Notes: a model not told the origin generated them from the letters alone. Shown: positions 18,569-26,556, numbered from the stretch's first letter. The stretch is DNA of 38,807 nt from Chitinophagaceae bacterium (GCA_004028765.1 SAIX01000093.1:1-38807), one strand, 5' to 3'. A program made the numbers and translations.

Positions 18569-19615
18569 TTATTCTTTTTTATGACTGATATAATTGCGCC
18601 ACTTGTCGATAACCTGTTGCATATCATCCGGCAATGGCGCTTCAAAAAACATTTCCTTCCCCGTAACAGGATGTATAAAACCCAATGTTTTTGCATGCAG
18701 GGCGCATCGCGGACATATCTCAAAACAGTTTTCAACAAATTGTTTGTATTTGGTATAGATAGTGCCTTTTAGTATCCTGTCGCCACCATATTCCCAATCG
18801 TTAAAAAGGGTATGTCCGATATGTTTCATATGCACCCTGATCTGGTGTGTGCGGCCTGTTTCAAGTACGCATTGTACAAGCGTTACATAATTAAACCGTT
18901 CCAGTACTTTATAATGGGTGATGGCGTGTTTGCCGGTTTCGCCATCGGGATACACATCAAACATTTTACGGAACTGCCTGTGTCTCGCGATATGACCGGT
19001 TACGGTTCCTTCTGCTTCTTCCATATCCCCCCATACCAGGGCTACGTAGTTTCTTTTTACGGTATGGTTAAAGAATTGTTTGGCAAGATGTGCGGCGGCA
19101 GCGGATGTTTTTGCGAGCACCAGTAAGCCCGTTGTGTTTTTATCGATGCGGTGTACAAGACCGTACCGGGGTAAAGTTTCTTCATCAAGACCGGGATGCT
19201 GCTGTTCTAAATAATAAGCTATGCCATTTAGCAGCGTGCCGCTGAAATTACCGACACCCGGGTGCACCACCATATCCGCCGGTTTGTTGATGATGAGTAT
19301 GGCATCATCTTCGTAAACAATATTCAGCGGGATATTCTCTTTTTTAAGAATGGTGTGCTCGGGGTTTACAAAACTCATCAATATGAGTTCATCACCCGGT
19401 TTGATCTTGTAGTTGCTTTTAACCGTTTTACCATTAACGGTTAAAAAGCCGGCTTCGATATTCTGCTGTATTTTATTCCGCGTAGCGCCTTCGATTCGCA
19501 TCTGCAGCCATTTGTCGATACGCACAGGCTCCTGACCTTTATCGATGGTAAAGGTTTTCCGCTCATACAATTCTTCTGCCTGCTCGACTGAAAGTATTTC
19601 TTCTTCCTCCTGCAT
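18569..19615 (-). CDS. rluD: RluD-type 23S rRNA pseudouridine synthase
   Basis: This 348-residue protein has an N-terminal S4 RNA-binding domain (about 30-85, [20 protein letters not shown]) and an RluA-family catalytic domain. The catalytic Asp158 lies in the signature [15 protein letters not shown]. The second motif [17 protein letters not shown] is also present. RluD-type enzymes convert uridines of helix 69 in 23S rRNA to pseudouridine; related RluC enzymes look similar, so the exact target is family-level inference. The gene is divergent from lipB. A -7 element ends only 4 bp before the ATG, suggesting a leaderless mRNA. Confidence 0.92.
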   Translation of the reverse strand: MQEEEEILSVEQAEELYERKTFTIDKGQEPVRIDKWLQMRIEGATRNKIQQNIEAGFLTVNGKTVKSNYKIKPGDELILMSFVNPEHTILKKENIPLNIVYEDDAILIINKPADMVVHPGVGNFSGTLLNGIAYYLEQQHPGLDEETLPRYGLVHRIDKNTTGLLVLAKTSAAAAHLAKQFFNHTVKRNYVALVWGDMEEAEGTVTGHIARHRQFRKMFDVYPDGETGKHAITHYKVLERFNYVTLVQCVLETGRTHQIRVHMKHIGHTLFNDWEYGGDRILKGTIYTKYKQFVENCFEICPRCALHAKTLGFIHPVTGKEMFFEAPLPDDMQQVIDKWRNYISHKKE

Positions 19616-19619
19616 CCCG

Positions 19620-19627
19620 CAAAAATA
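19620..19627 (-). promoter_or_regulatory. -7 promoter element (TATTTTTG) of the pseudouridine synthase gene
   Basis: On the minus strand this is an exact TAnnTTTG match ending 4 bp before the ATG at 19615. With the usual distance from the -7 element to +1, transcription would begin at or next to the A of the start codon. Confidence 0.55.
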
Positions 19628-19657
19628 GCGGAATAATCTTTGGGTTCACAGGGGAGT

Positions 19658-19818
19658 TCATGGCTCATGGCTGATGGTTCATAGATCATTGGCTGCTGGC
19701 CGGCCTTGAAACTGTGAACATAGACATTTAAAAACCTGAAGCCTCATTCATCCAACACTAAAAACCAAGAACCATGATCTATTAACTATCAACTATGAAC
19801 TATTAACTATGAGCCATC
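19658..19818. repeat. Heptad-periodic imperfect inverted repeat between rluD and lipB
   Basis: The left arm at 19658-19699 consists of 7-nt units (tcatggc, tcatggc, tgatggt, tcataga, tcattgg). The right arm at about 19772-19818 consists of 7-nt units of the complementary type (aactatc, aactatg, aactatt, aactatg, agccatc). The arms pair over roughly 30 bp with scattered mismatches, many of them compatible with G-U pairing in RNA. The repeat fills the divergent promoter region. Similar 7-nt repeat clusters occur between genes in other Bacteroidota; I cannot assign a function. Confidence 0.7.
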
Positions 19819-19830
19819 CCCCCATTCCCT

Positions 19831-19838
19831 TAATTTTG
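19831..19838 (+). promoter_or_regulatory. -7 promoter element (TAATTTTG) of lipB
   Basis: An exact TAnnTTTG match ends 4 bp before the lipB ATG at 19843. As for the divergent pseudouridine synthase gene, this predicts a transcript starting at or beside the start codon. Confidence 0.55.
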
Positions 19839-19842
19839 CCAG

Positions 19843-20580
19843 ATGCAACCAGTATATTTTCAGGACCTGGGCAGGAGAAGGTATAAAGAGATATGGGATT
19901 ACCAGGAAACCCTTTTAAAAGAGAATACGGAACAGAAAGCAGCCCTGCGTATATCGGGAGAAAGCATCACTGCAGATAAGGCGGCAGCAACAAAACATTA
20001 TTTACTTTTTGTAGAGCATGATCCGGTATTTACATTGGGAAAAAATGGCAATGAATCGAATGTGCTGATCAGTACAGCCGAACTGGAAAGGAGAGGGATC
20101 GATTATTTTCATATTAACCGCGGAGGAGATATTACCTTTCACGGCCCCGGACAAATCGTTGGCTACCCGATACTCGATCTTGAAAAATTCAAAACTGATC
20201 TTGGCTGGTACCTGCGCAGCCTCGAAGAAGTGATTATACTTACGATGGCCGAATATGGGCTAAAAGGCGAACGGAGTGCCGGTGAAACGGGTGTTTGGCT
20301 CGATCCCGGCGAAAAAGGAAAAGAGCGGAAGATTTGCGCAATGGGTATCAAATGCAGCCGCTGGGTAACCATGCATGGGTTTGCATTTAATATAAATACC
20401 GATCTTTCTTATTTCGACCTGATTATTCCCTGTGGTATACAGAACAAACAGGTTACCTCACTGCAAAAGGAACTGGGAAGGGAAATAGTTTTGGAAGAAG
20501 TAAAGGAAAAACTCAAAAGAAATTTTGAAAAAGTTTTCCCGGCAACTGTAATCAACGAGGGAGGGTTAGTCTTTTGTTAA
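19843..20580 (+). CDS. lipB: Octanoyl-ACP:protein octanoyltransferase
   Basis: This 245-residue enzyme moves octanoyl groups from acyl carrier protein to lipoyl domains, the first step of lipoate synthesis. Family features are the opening VYFQDLGRRRYKEIWDYQ, the HxxxxxPVFTLGKNG segment, the glycine-rich RGGDITFHGPGQIVGYPI motif, the catalytic Lys in AMGIKCSRWVTMHGFAFN, and the catalytic Cys in IIPCGIQNKQVTSL. An insert of charged residues around 26-50 is slightly longer than usual. The start at 19843 keeps the conserved N-terminus. The last 15 bp overlap the end of the convergent gene. No lipA is present in the window. Confidence 0.96.
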   Translation: MQPVYFQDLGRRRYKEIWDYQETLLKENTEQKAALRISGESITADKAAATKHYLLFVEHDPVFTLGKNGNESNVLISTAELERRGIDYFHINRGGDITFHGPGQIVGYPILDLEKFKTDLGWYLRSLEEVIILTMAEYGLKGERSAGETGVWLDPGEKGKERKICAMGIKCSRWVTMHGFAFNINTDLSYFDLIIPCGIQNKQVTSLQKELGREIVLEEVKEKLKRNFEKVFPATVINEGGLVFC

Positions 20581-21753
20581 CTGGAACTTATTTTTCTCCT
20601 TCAACCTGTCATCTTCGAATAACTCAAAATAAAACCAGCCGGCGTGTACAAAATCGGTTTTGTCAAGTACCAGTTCGGCTTCCTTCAAAGTTCGTATCTT
20701 AAAAAGCTCGGTACCATCTTCTTCATAAAAAATAACATGATAGCGATGTTGTCTGATATCGGGCAGTTTGATCACCACATACCCTTTTGCATTGGTGAAG
20801 ATATATTCAGAAGGCCGCCATACATATTTCGGGACAAAGACATGGATATCGATGTGAAAATTATCCCGCGCAAATAAAGTGTCTTTTGTTTTTCCGGCTA
20901 TCGAGTCTTTAAATTTCTTGTAAGCCATCGGCTCAAGCATGGCAACCATACTGTCGTTCCGGTACACATACACATACTGCACCGGCGGTTTTACATAGGG
21001 ATGCAATTGTACACGGTCGTTGGTTACAGCAAACAGCGTATCCCGGGTCTTTGTCTTCACCGAGTCTTTAAAACGGGGCCAGTTTTTTCGCGGAACGCTG
21101 ACTAGTAAGCTGTCTTTTATATAAAGATCAACGGTTTCTTTTACAATCTTTCTGGGTACGGGTAACCACTCCACCACATGTTCATTTACCCTGTGCAGTT
21201 TGTCTTTTGTTTTAGTATTGATCGAATCCCTGAAACGGGCATATGCTTCTTTAGTAAGCGAAAACAACAGTTCTTTCTTTACCAGGATCGCAGTGAGGTC
21301 GTTGCTTTTAGCTGTGATGGCCGGGGTGGATTTCACAGCGGGCTCTTTGCCAGGTAGTTTTTCTTTCGTAACATTTCCTACAGGCGCTGTGATAACGGGT
21401 ACGGGTTTTTGTTCCACCGCTTTTACCTGTGAAAAAAAATAGGCGCCACCTTTCAATACATAAAAAATACGGTAGTAATTGGTTTGCCCCTGTACAGGCT
21501 TATTATCGAGATACCCGTTGGAAGCAAGTTCGGGCGATTGTGAAGAGAAGATGGTCCGGAAATTTTTTACGCTGTCAACAGAACGCTGAATCGCCAATTG
21601 TATACAGTTCGGGTATGGGTTGTTCCAACTCACCTGTATCTTCCCCCGGGTGAGTTCTTTCACTGCAAAATCGGGCAGCATCACCTGCGCATCGGCGCAT
21701 ACAATGCCTGTTACAAAAAAAATAAAACAGGTAATACCGGTGATCCGCTTCAT
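20566..21753 (-). CDS. Exported protein with three ~54-residue internal repeats
   Basis: I start at the ATG at 21753, which begins a signal peptide (MKRITGITCFIFFVTGIVCA); the protein is then 395 residues. Residues about 35-115 look like a fibronectin-type beta domain (KIQVSWNNPYPNCIQLAIQRS ... TNYYRIFYVLKGG). Three imperfect repeats follow at about 157-315. Each contains a core of the type FKDSIxxKTKDTLF, at Phe174, Phe228 and Phe281. A C-terminal beta-rich region follows (YHVIFYEEDGTELFKIRTLKEAELVLDKTDF). I do not recognise a family for the repeats. The gene ends inside the lipB 3' end (15-bp tail overlap). A -7 element lies 6 bp before the start. Function unknown; probably periplasmic or surface. 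Confidence 0.8.
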   Translation of the reverse strand: MKRITGITCFIFFVTGIVCADAQVMLPDFAVKELTRGKIQVSWNNPYPNCIQLAIQRSVDSVKNFRTIFSSQSPELASNGYLDNKPVQGQTNYYRIFYVLKGGAYFFSQVKAVEQKPVPVITAPVGNVTKEKLPGKEPAVKSTPAITAKSNDLTAILVKKELLFSLTKEAYARFRDSINTKTKDKLHRVNEHVVEWLPVPRKIVKETVDLYIKDSLLVSVPRKNWPRFKDSVKTKTRDTLFAVTNDRVQLHPYVKPPVQYVYVYRNDSMVAMLEPMAYKKFKDSIAGKTKDTLFARDNFHIDIHVFVPKYVWRPSEYIFTNAKGYVVIKLPDIRQHRYHVIFYEEDGTELFKIRTLKEAELVLDKTDFVHAGWFYFELFEDDRLKEKNKFQLTKD

Positions 21754-21759
21754 GTAACA

Positions 21760-21767
21760 CAAATATA
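21760..21767 (-). promoter_or_regulatory. -7 promoter element (TATATTTG) of the repeat-protein gene
   Basis: An exact TAnnTTTG match on the minus strand, ending 6 bp before the ATG at 21753. It lies in the 28-bp gap after the PLP-enzyme gene, so the repeat protein can be transcribed on its own. Confidence 0.55.
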
Positions 21768-21781
21768 AAAGCAAAGAGGTA

Positions 21782-22669
21782 TCAATAGGGCAATGCATTG
21801 CCGGGTAATGAAAGGTTGCCCTGCAATCCACCGCTGTGTATGATCAGTAAACGGCTTCCCCCAGGGAAAAATTGCCTTTCTGCATTTTCATAAACGGCAT
21901 AAAAGAGTTTTCCCGTATATACAAAATCTGTCGGCAGCGATTCTTTCTCCCATAGTGCACGCATAAAATCAAGCAGGGCCTCGGTATGTTTTGCATACCC
22001 GCCAAAATGAAAGCCATGCCATATTTCGAATGCCTTGTCAACCGCCATTTCTTCCAACAAAACATTTACTTCTTCTTCAAGGCTTTGCTGGTTTTTCAAA
22101 ACGCTTACCCCGATCACCTGACAGGCCGAGGGGGCTGCTTTAATGAGCCCGGCCAGCATCGTACCTGTTCCGCAGGCGCATAAGATATGGGTATAATTTT
22201 TTGCATCCACTGTGTCGAGTATCGTGGCAGCGCCCAGTGCGCCCGTAATGCCATAACCGCCTTCAGGGATCTGAGCAATATTTTCATCTGCGGGAACAAT
22301 TTCCCGTTTGACCGCTGCAAATTTTTCCCGAGGTATAAAAACAAGTTCCATACCCAGGTCTTTTGCTTCCAGCAGGGTATGCGAAAGGGCAGTGGGCTCC
22401 TCACCCCGGATATATCCCTTGCTTTCCAAACCATATTCTCTTGCGGCAAAAGCGGCAGCGACAATATGGTTGGAGTAAGGCCCGCCGTAGGTAACGATCT
22501 TTTTTTGTTTCTTTTTTCCAGCTTCGCTGAGATAATAACGGAGTTTAAACCATTTATTGCCGGATACCACCGGGTGAAAAAGATCGAGCCGCAAAACATC
22601 CGCATGGATAGCCGCAGATGGGAAATGCTGCAACGACTGAACAGTTATATTATGTAAATTTGCGATCAT
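21782..22669 (-). CDS. PLP-dependent ACC deaminase / D-cysteine desulfhydrase family enzyme
   Basis: With the start at the ATG at 22669 the protein has 295 residues; a frame to 22702 would add 11 residues of poor quality. The PLP-binding lysine lies in the family motif VVSGNKWFKLRYYL, and TYGGPYSNHIVAAAFAAREYG and CACGTGTMLAGLIKAA fit the cofactor-phosphate site of fold type II enzymes. Members act as 1-aminocyclopropane-1-carboxylate deaminases or D-cysteine desulfhydrases, and motif reading cannot separate the two. It is cytoplasmic. The gene is divergent from the sugar nucleotidyltransferase gene, whose promoter lies within or beside its first codons. Confidence 0.88.
   Translation of the reverse strand: MIANLHNITVQSLQHFPSAAIHADVLRLDLFHPVVSGNKWFKLRYYLSEAGKKKQKKIVTYGGPYSNHIVAAAFAAREYGLESKGYIRGEEPTALSHTLLEAKDLGMELVFIPREKFAAVKREIVPADENIAQIPEGGYGITGALGAATILDTVDAKNYTHILCACGTGTMLAGLIKAAPSACQVIGVSVLKNQQSLEEEVNVLLEEMAVDKAFEIWHGFHFGGYAKHTEALLDFMRALWEKESLPTDFVYTGKLFYAVYENAERQFFPGGSRLLIIHSGGLQGNLSLPGNALPY
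22655..22662 (+). promoter_or_regulatory. -7 promoter element (TAAATTTG) of the nucleotidyltransferase gene
   Basis: An exact TAnnTTTG match on the plus strand, 52 bp before the ATG at 22715. It overlaps the first codons of the divergent PLP-enzyme gene. Confidence 0.5.
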
Positions 22670-22714
22670 TTTCAGGATCCTGTATAAGGATGGATCCGGC
22701 AATAAAAATACAAT

Positions 22715-23617
22715 ATGAAACCAACGCTTGTAATTTTAGCGGCCGGAATGGCCAGCCGCTACGGAAGTATGAAACAGGTACAATCGTTCGGCCCTTCCGG
22801 CGAAACGATCATGGATTATTCTATTTATGATGCCATCCGCGCAGGCTTTGGCAAGGTGGTTTTTATCATCCGCGAAGAGTTTGCGGAAAGTTTCCAATCG
22901 ATCTTCGAACCCAAACTGAAAGGTAAAATTGAAACCGATTATGTTTTCCAGCACCTGGAAGCTTTTACGGATGGCCGCTCCATTCCCGCTGAAAGAACAA
23001 AACCCTGGGGAACGGGGCATGCCGTACTCTGCTGCAAGGGGAAAGTGAACGAACCTTTTGCCGTGATCAATGCGGATGATTATTACGGGCAGGACGCTTT
23101 TAAAAAAGCATACGATTTCCTCACCACGCAATGCAATGAACAAACTTATTGTATCGTTGGCTATGAGTTAAAAAATACCCTGAGCGATAATGGCAGTGTT
23201 AGCCGTGGTGTTTGTGAAACCGATGCCAACCATAACCTTACCGATATCAATGAAAGAACCAGTATTTTCCGCGGGGAGAACGGGAAAATAACCTATGAAG
23301 ATGAAACCGGTTTGCATGAGGTTTCGGAAGATAGCCTTGTGAGCATGAATTATCTCTGTTTTGCGCCCGGATTTATTGATGTTTGCGAAAGCGGTTTCCG
23401 TGCATTCCTGGAGAAACATGGCAATGAACTGAAATCAGAATTTTATATCCCCACTGCCACAAAGCAGTTTATCCAGAGCGGGAAGGGGGTTGTAAAAGTG
23501 ATTTCCACATCCGCAAAATGGTTTGGGGTAACGTACAAAGAAGATGCGCCAACGGTTCAGGCCAGCATCCATGCGCTGGTGGCGAATGGTGAATATCCCT
23601 CAAATCTATGGGCATAA
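22715..23617 (+). CDS. Nucleotidyltransferase (sugar-1-phosphate type)
   Basis: This 300-residue cytoplasmic protein opens with the nucleotidyltransferase fold signature LVILAAGMASRYGSMKQ, a variant of the GxGxRxxxxxK motif. WGTGHAVLCCKGKV follows for the base-binding region, then VINADDYYG, whose Asp pair coordinates the metal. Enzymes of this type join a sugar-1-phosphate or similar alcohol phosphate to a nucleotide. The exact sugar and nucleotide are not readable. In some Bacteroidota relatives the neighbouring gene is a phosphotransferase, but none is here. A terminator follows. Confidence 0.9.
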   Translation: MKPTLVILAAGMASRYGSMKQVQSFGPSGETIMDYSIYDAIRAGFGKVVFIIREEFAESFQSIFEPKLKGKIETDYVFQHLEAFTDGRSIPAERTKPWGTGHAVLCCKGKVNEPFAVINADDYYGQDAFKKAYDFLTTQCNEQTYCIVGYELKNTLSDNGSVSRGVCETDANHNLTDINERTSIFRGENGKITYEDETGLHEVSEDSLVSMNYLCFAPGFIDVCESGFRAFLEKHGNELKSEFYIPTATKQFIQSGKGVVKVISTSAKWFGVTYKEDAPTVQASIHALVANGEYPSNLWA

Positions 23618-23639
23618 AATAACAGTAAGCTGAATTGAT

Positions 23640-23666
23640 AAAGGGAAGCAATGCTTCCTTTTTTTG
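23640..23666 (+). terminator. Intrinsic terminator after the nucleotidyltransferase gene
   Basis: A stem of about 10 bp with one G-T pair (aaagggaagc at 23640-23649 with gcttcctttt at 23653-23662) has a 3-nt loop and runs into a T-tract. It starts 23 bp after the stop codon and looks strong. Confidence 0.8.
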
Positions 23667-23693
23667 TTTATTTTACTTTTCAAAATCCCTGCT

Positions 23694-24368
23694 ATGTCAC
23701 ATGCGCATCATGATATTTTTGAGAACCGGAAACAGTTTCAATTAGAACGGCTGATCCTTTTCAGTGACGCGGTTTTTGCGATCGCAATTACACTGCTGAT
23801 CATCGAGATAAAAGTCCCTGAATTTGCTGCACATCCCGGTCAGAATATCAATCCCGTTTTTTGGGAAGCACTTAGCGAAAAAGCGTCTGAGTTTTTTGGA
23901 CTGGCATTAAGCTTTATTGTGATCGGACAGTTCTGGATAGGGCACCACCGTTTATTTGGTTATGTAACCAATTATGATATCAAGCTGCTTTGGCTGAACC
24001 TTCATATGTTATTATGGATCGTACTTGTGCCTTTCAGCAGTTCGCTGAATTCAAAATATGGAGGGGTGGATGCGGTGTGGATCTGGTATAGTTTCAATAT
24101 GTTCATGATCGCCCTCTCTTTGTATTTTATCTGGCGGCATATCAGCAACCCTAAGAAAAATTTATCCGTGCTTGCAGAAGATAAACGGCTGCGCAAAATG
24201 GCATTGACCCGAAATTTTATCATCGCCATGATCTTTTTTTCCAGTATTCTTTTATGTCTTCCGGGGATACCTGCCTTTTCCTGGGCTGCCAGGTTAATTT
24301 ATTTCCTGATTTTCCCTGCAATGATAATCGTAACCCGGGTCTTCCGCGAAAAAAAACAGCCCGGTTAA
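23694..24368 (+). CDS. TMEM175-family (DUF1211) potassium channel-like membrane protein
   Basis: From the ATG at 23694 the protein is 224 residues with about six hydrophobic segments. The first contains the family signature FSDAVFAIAITLLIIEI, whose FSD motif is conserved from bacterial to lysosomal TMEM175 channels. Bacterial members have a single six-helix repeat and assemble as tetramers that conduct potassium. The longer frame to 23664 would start inside the terminator of the previous gene, so I reject it. The stop codon lies within a hairpin that serves as terminator for the convergent protease gene. The physiological role here is unknown. Confidence 0.9.
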   Translation: MSHAHHDIFENRKQFQLERLILFSDAVFAIAITLLIIEIKVPEFAAHPGQNINPVFWEALSEKASEFFGLALSFIVIGQFWIGHHRLFGYVTNYDIKLLWLNLHMLLWIVLVPFSSSLNSKYGGVDAVWIWYSFNMFMIALSLYFIWRHISNPKKNLSVLAEDKRLRKMALTRNFIIAMIFFSSILLCLPGIPAFSWAARLIYFLIFPAMIIVTRVFREKKQPG

Positions 24369-24377
24369 ACCGGGCTG
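24349..24377 (-). terminator. Intrinsic terminator of the sigma/protease operon
   Basis: A GC-rich hairpin (cagcccgg at 24357-24364 with ccgggctg at 24370-24377) is followed on the minus strand by a run of eight T. It lies 31 bp past the protease gene stop and includes the stop codon of the convergent TMEM175-like gene. On the plus strand there is no T-run, so it serves mainly the minus-strand operon. Confidence 0.8.
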
Positions 24378-24408
24378 CAAAATCAAAAATCAACTGTATA
24401 AGAATATC

Positions 24409-25524
24409 TTATTTGCGGAAAGCTTTCACATAAAAAACAGATTCTTCCAGTTTATTGATCTGCTTTTTACGATCAATCCCTTTCAAGGAATTTTTTGAAG
24501 GAAGCCTGATTTTTTCAAAAGCAGTATCACCGTTTTTAACGAGTTCATCCACCATTGAAAAAATATTTTTCGATTTCACTGCGAAAGCCACACCCTCAGC
24601 CTGTGCCTGGCGTGTGCTTAAGATACCGATCACTTCTCCATTATTATTAAAAAGCGGACCGCCGGAGTTTCCGGGATTGGCGCTGATCTGTACCTGGTAA
24701 GAAAGGCTATCGCTGTTATAACCGCTTCTGGCACTCAGGTACCCCTCTCCATACACAATATCATTACGGGGATAACCCAATGTAAATACCTGCTCGCCAA
24801 GGTCAGAACTGTTTCTACGGATGGAGTAGGGCAGGGCTTTCAGCGGTGTAAAATCCGCATCATTGATTTTAAGTATCGCGAGGTCTTTTTCAGCATCCAC
24901 ATGCGCGATGGTGGCATTGAATTCCTGTCCTTTGCTGTTCACCACCACAGCCGCACCGGTTCCTTTTAAAACGTGGGCATTGGTAAGGATAAAACCTTTG
25001 GGATCGATCAGGAAGCCCGAACCGCCGTTGATCATCCGCACATCCATCGGTACTTTGCTCTTCACTTCATTGATCAGGTTGCCCTGGTACTGCTGGTTCT
25101 TTTTGATCACATCTACCGCCTTGCTCAATTGCTCTATCTGGTTGCCGTTGATGGCGGGCACGAAATAAAGTGCAAGGCCACTGATCACAAGTGCAATGGC
25201 ACCACCCACCGAAGCAGCGATGGCAGTAACTCTTTTGTATTTGTTCCAGATCTGGATCACTTTGCCCTTGGTGGTGAGTTCACCGCCTTCGTTGATATCG
25301 CCGCGTTCCAGCAGTTTGGCGTGGGTGGCCTGGAAACTGTTGCGCAGGTTGCGGTGCACCGCGTAGATATCCATCTGGTGCAGGAACATGCCATGCTCCA
25401 CCACCATCTGGTCGATCTCCGGGGTTGTTTTGCGGAGGTTCTCGAAATAATTACGCTCAGCGGCATCCATATCGCCGTTGAGGTATCTTTCGATAGCTTC
25501 CAATAATAAAATGTCGTCCGTCAT
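24409..25524 (-). CDS. Membrane protein joining an anti-sigma-like N-terminus to a periplasmic trypsin-like protease
   Basis: The 371-residue protein has three parts. Residues 1-90 resemble the cytoplasmic domain of Bacteroidota anti-sigma factors (LLLEAIERYLNGDMDAAERNYFENL). Residues about 98-122 form one membrane helix. Residues about 160-325 are a trypsin-like serine protease of the S1C (HtrA/Deg) type with an intact triad: His184 in TNAHV, Asp214 in EKDLAIL and Ser287 in GNSGGPL. No PDZ domain follows. It starts 4 bp after the ECF sigma gene, so the two are one operon. I infer that the N-terminus binds this sigma factor and that the outer protease senses or processes envelope signals. The fusion is visible; the regulatory role is not proven. 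Confidence 0.9.
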   Translation of the reverse strand: MTDDILLLEAIERYLNGDMDAAERNYFENLRKTTPEIDQMVVEHGMFLHQMDIYAVHRNLRNSFQATHAKLLERGDINEGGELTTKGKVIQIWNKYKRVTAIAASVGGAIALVISGLALYFVPAINGNQIEQLSKAVDVIKKNQQYQGNLINEVKSKVPMDVRMINGGSGFLIDPKGFILTNAHVLKGTGAAVVVNSKGQEFNATIAHVDAEKDLAILKINDADFTPLKALPYSIRRNSSDLGEQVFTLGYPRNDIVYGEGYLSARSGYNSDSLSYQVQISANPGNSGGPLFNNNGEVIGILSTRQAQAEGVAFAVKSKNIFSMVDELVKNGDTAFEKIRLPSKNSLKGIDRKKQINKLEESVFYVKAFRK

Positions 25525-25528
25525 GGTA

Positions 25529-26095
25529 TTAATCTCCGATATTATATTGCGAGAAGAATAATTTCTTCAGCCGCATCAAACATTTGTATTTCTGGTTTTT
25601 GGCATTATCGGCATTGGTATATCCAAAAGCCGATGCCAGCGCCTGCATATCCATTTTCTTCAGGTAATACCCTTCCAGCAGGCTTTTACAGGGTTCGCCC
25701 AGGCTGTTCAGCGCACGGTCCATAATGGCGAACTCGGCATTCCTTTTCTCATGGATATCGAGGTCTTCTTCCACCGGAACCGTTTCTTCCAGGCTGTCTA
25801 CCTGGTGCGAATAACGCCCCATCTGCTGTAAACGTTTGAGCCAGAGCCTCCGGCAGATCGAATACACATAGGTTTTGATCTGGCAGGTCAGCACGAATGA
25901 GTCGTTTTGCGCTTTCTCATACAGCGCGATCATCGCTTCCTGGAAGATATCCCTTGCATCATCGTAAGAGCCGTTGTTCTGCAGAATAAAAGCCTGTACC
26001 ATCGAAAAATTGTCCTTGTAAATGGTTTCGATGGCTTTGGAGTCGTTCAGTGCCAGTCCTTTCAGTAATACTTGTTCGTTGCTATCGGCTTTCAC
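25529..26095 (-). CDS. ECF-type RNA polymerase sigma factor
   Basis: This 188-residue protein has sigma-70 region 2 (about 25-95, AFILQNNGSYDDARDIFQEAMIALYEKA, with the core-binding and -10 recognition helices) and region 4 (about 125-180, LNSLGEPCKSLLEGYYLKKMDMQALASAFGYTNADNAKNQKYKCLMRLKKLF). The start is a GTG at 26095, since no in-frame ATG lies close by. It is followed by the anti-sigma-like protease gene, 4 bp away. ECF factors direct RNA polymerase to a small regulon, often including their own operon; the neighbouring divergent lipoprotein gene is a candidate target. The start region has the -7-like sequence TACTTTTA. Confidence 0.93.
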   Translation of the reverse strand: MKADSNEQVLLKGLALNDSKAIETIYKDNFSMVQAFILQNNGSYDDARDIFQEAMIALYEKAQNDSFVLTCQIKTYVYSICRRLWLKRLQQMGRYSHQVDSLEETVPVEEDLDIHEKRNAEFAIMDRALNSLGEPCKSLLEGYYLKKMDMQALASAFGYTNADNAKNQKYKCLMRLKKLFFSQYNIGD

Positions 26096-26242
26096 TATGC
26101 TGTTCTTTTAATACAGTACAGGCCGTAAAAGTAACCCAAAATGCCCCGAAAAAAATTTTTTAGAAAAGGGTGTGCCGCGGGTTACCTTTTACCTCCATCG
26201 GGTATAAATAAGAAATTCACTCAACAACAAAACAAAAAAACA

Positions 26243-26425
26243 ATGAAAAAGCTGTTATTCGTAATCGCTCTGGGCGCTTTCGCTGCCTGCGGAAATGGTG
26301 AAAACAAAACTGCTGCTGCTGACAGCACAAAAGTAGACTCTGTAAAAACTGCCGCTCCTGCAGATACTACTGCTAAAGCTGCTGACACTACAAAAGCTGC
26401 TGCTGATACTACCAAGAAGAAGTAA
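26243..26425 (+). CDS. Small Ala/Thr/Asp/Lys-rich lipoprotein
   Basis: The ATG at 26243 begins a 60-residue lipoprotein precursor with a lipobox at AFAAC (Cys17). An upstream extension of the frame (from 26141) is not needed and looks non-coding. The mature part is about 44 residues of low complexity, with repeated AADTTK-type units and a lysine-rich end, and is probably disordered. Small lipoproteins like this are common in Bacteroidota, with no known function. It is divergent from the ECF sigma gene and is followed by a strong terminator, so it is a single-gene transcript. Confidence 0.8.
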   Translation: MKKLLFVIALGAFAACGNGENKTAAADSTKVDSVKTAAPADTTAKAADTTKAAADTTKKK

Positions 26426-26520
26426 TCAGTTGCGCGAGTGAGTTAGCATAAGCAGGACCGTGCTTGCAGGTCTTGAACACAGCTTTAAACTTTTTTTCAT
26501 ATGGCAAGCAATCGTTAGAG

Positions 26521-26556
26521 GCCGCTCCGTTTCCACGGAGGGGCTTTCTTTTTTCT
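26521..26556 (+). terminator. Intrinsic terminator after the small lipoprotein gene
   Basis: A 10-bp stem with one mismatch (gccgctccgt at 26521-26530 with acggaggggc at 26535-26544), a tight 4-nt loop and a T-rich tail. It lies about 95 bp after the lipoprotein stop and isolates the following pheA leader from upstream transcription. Confidence 0.75.
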
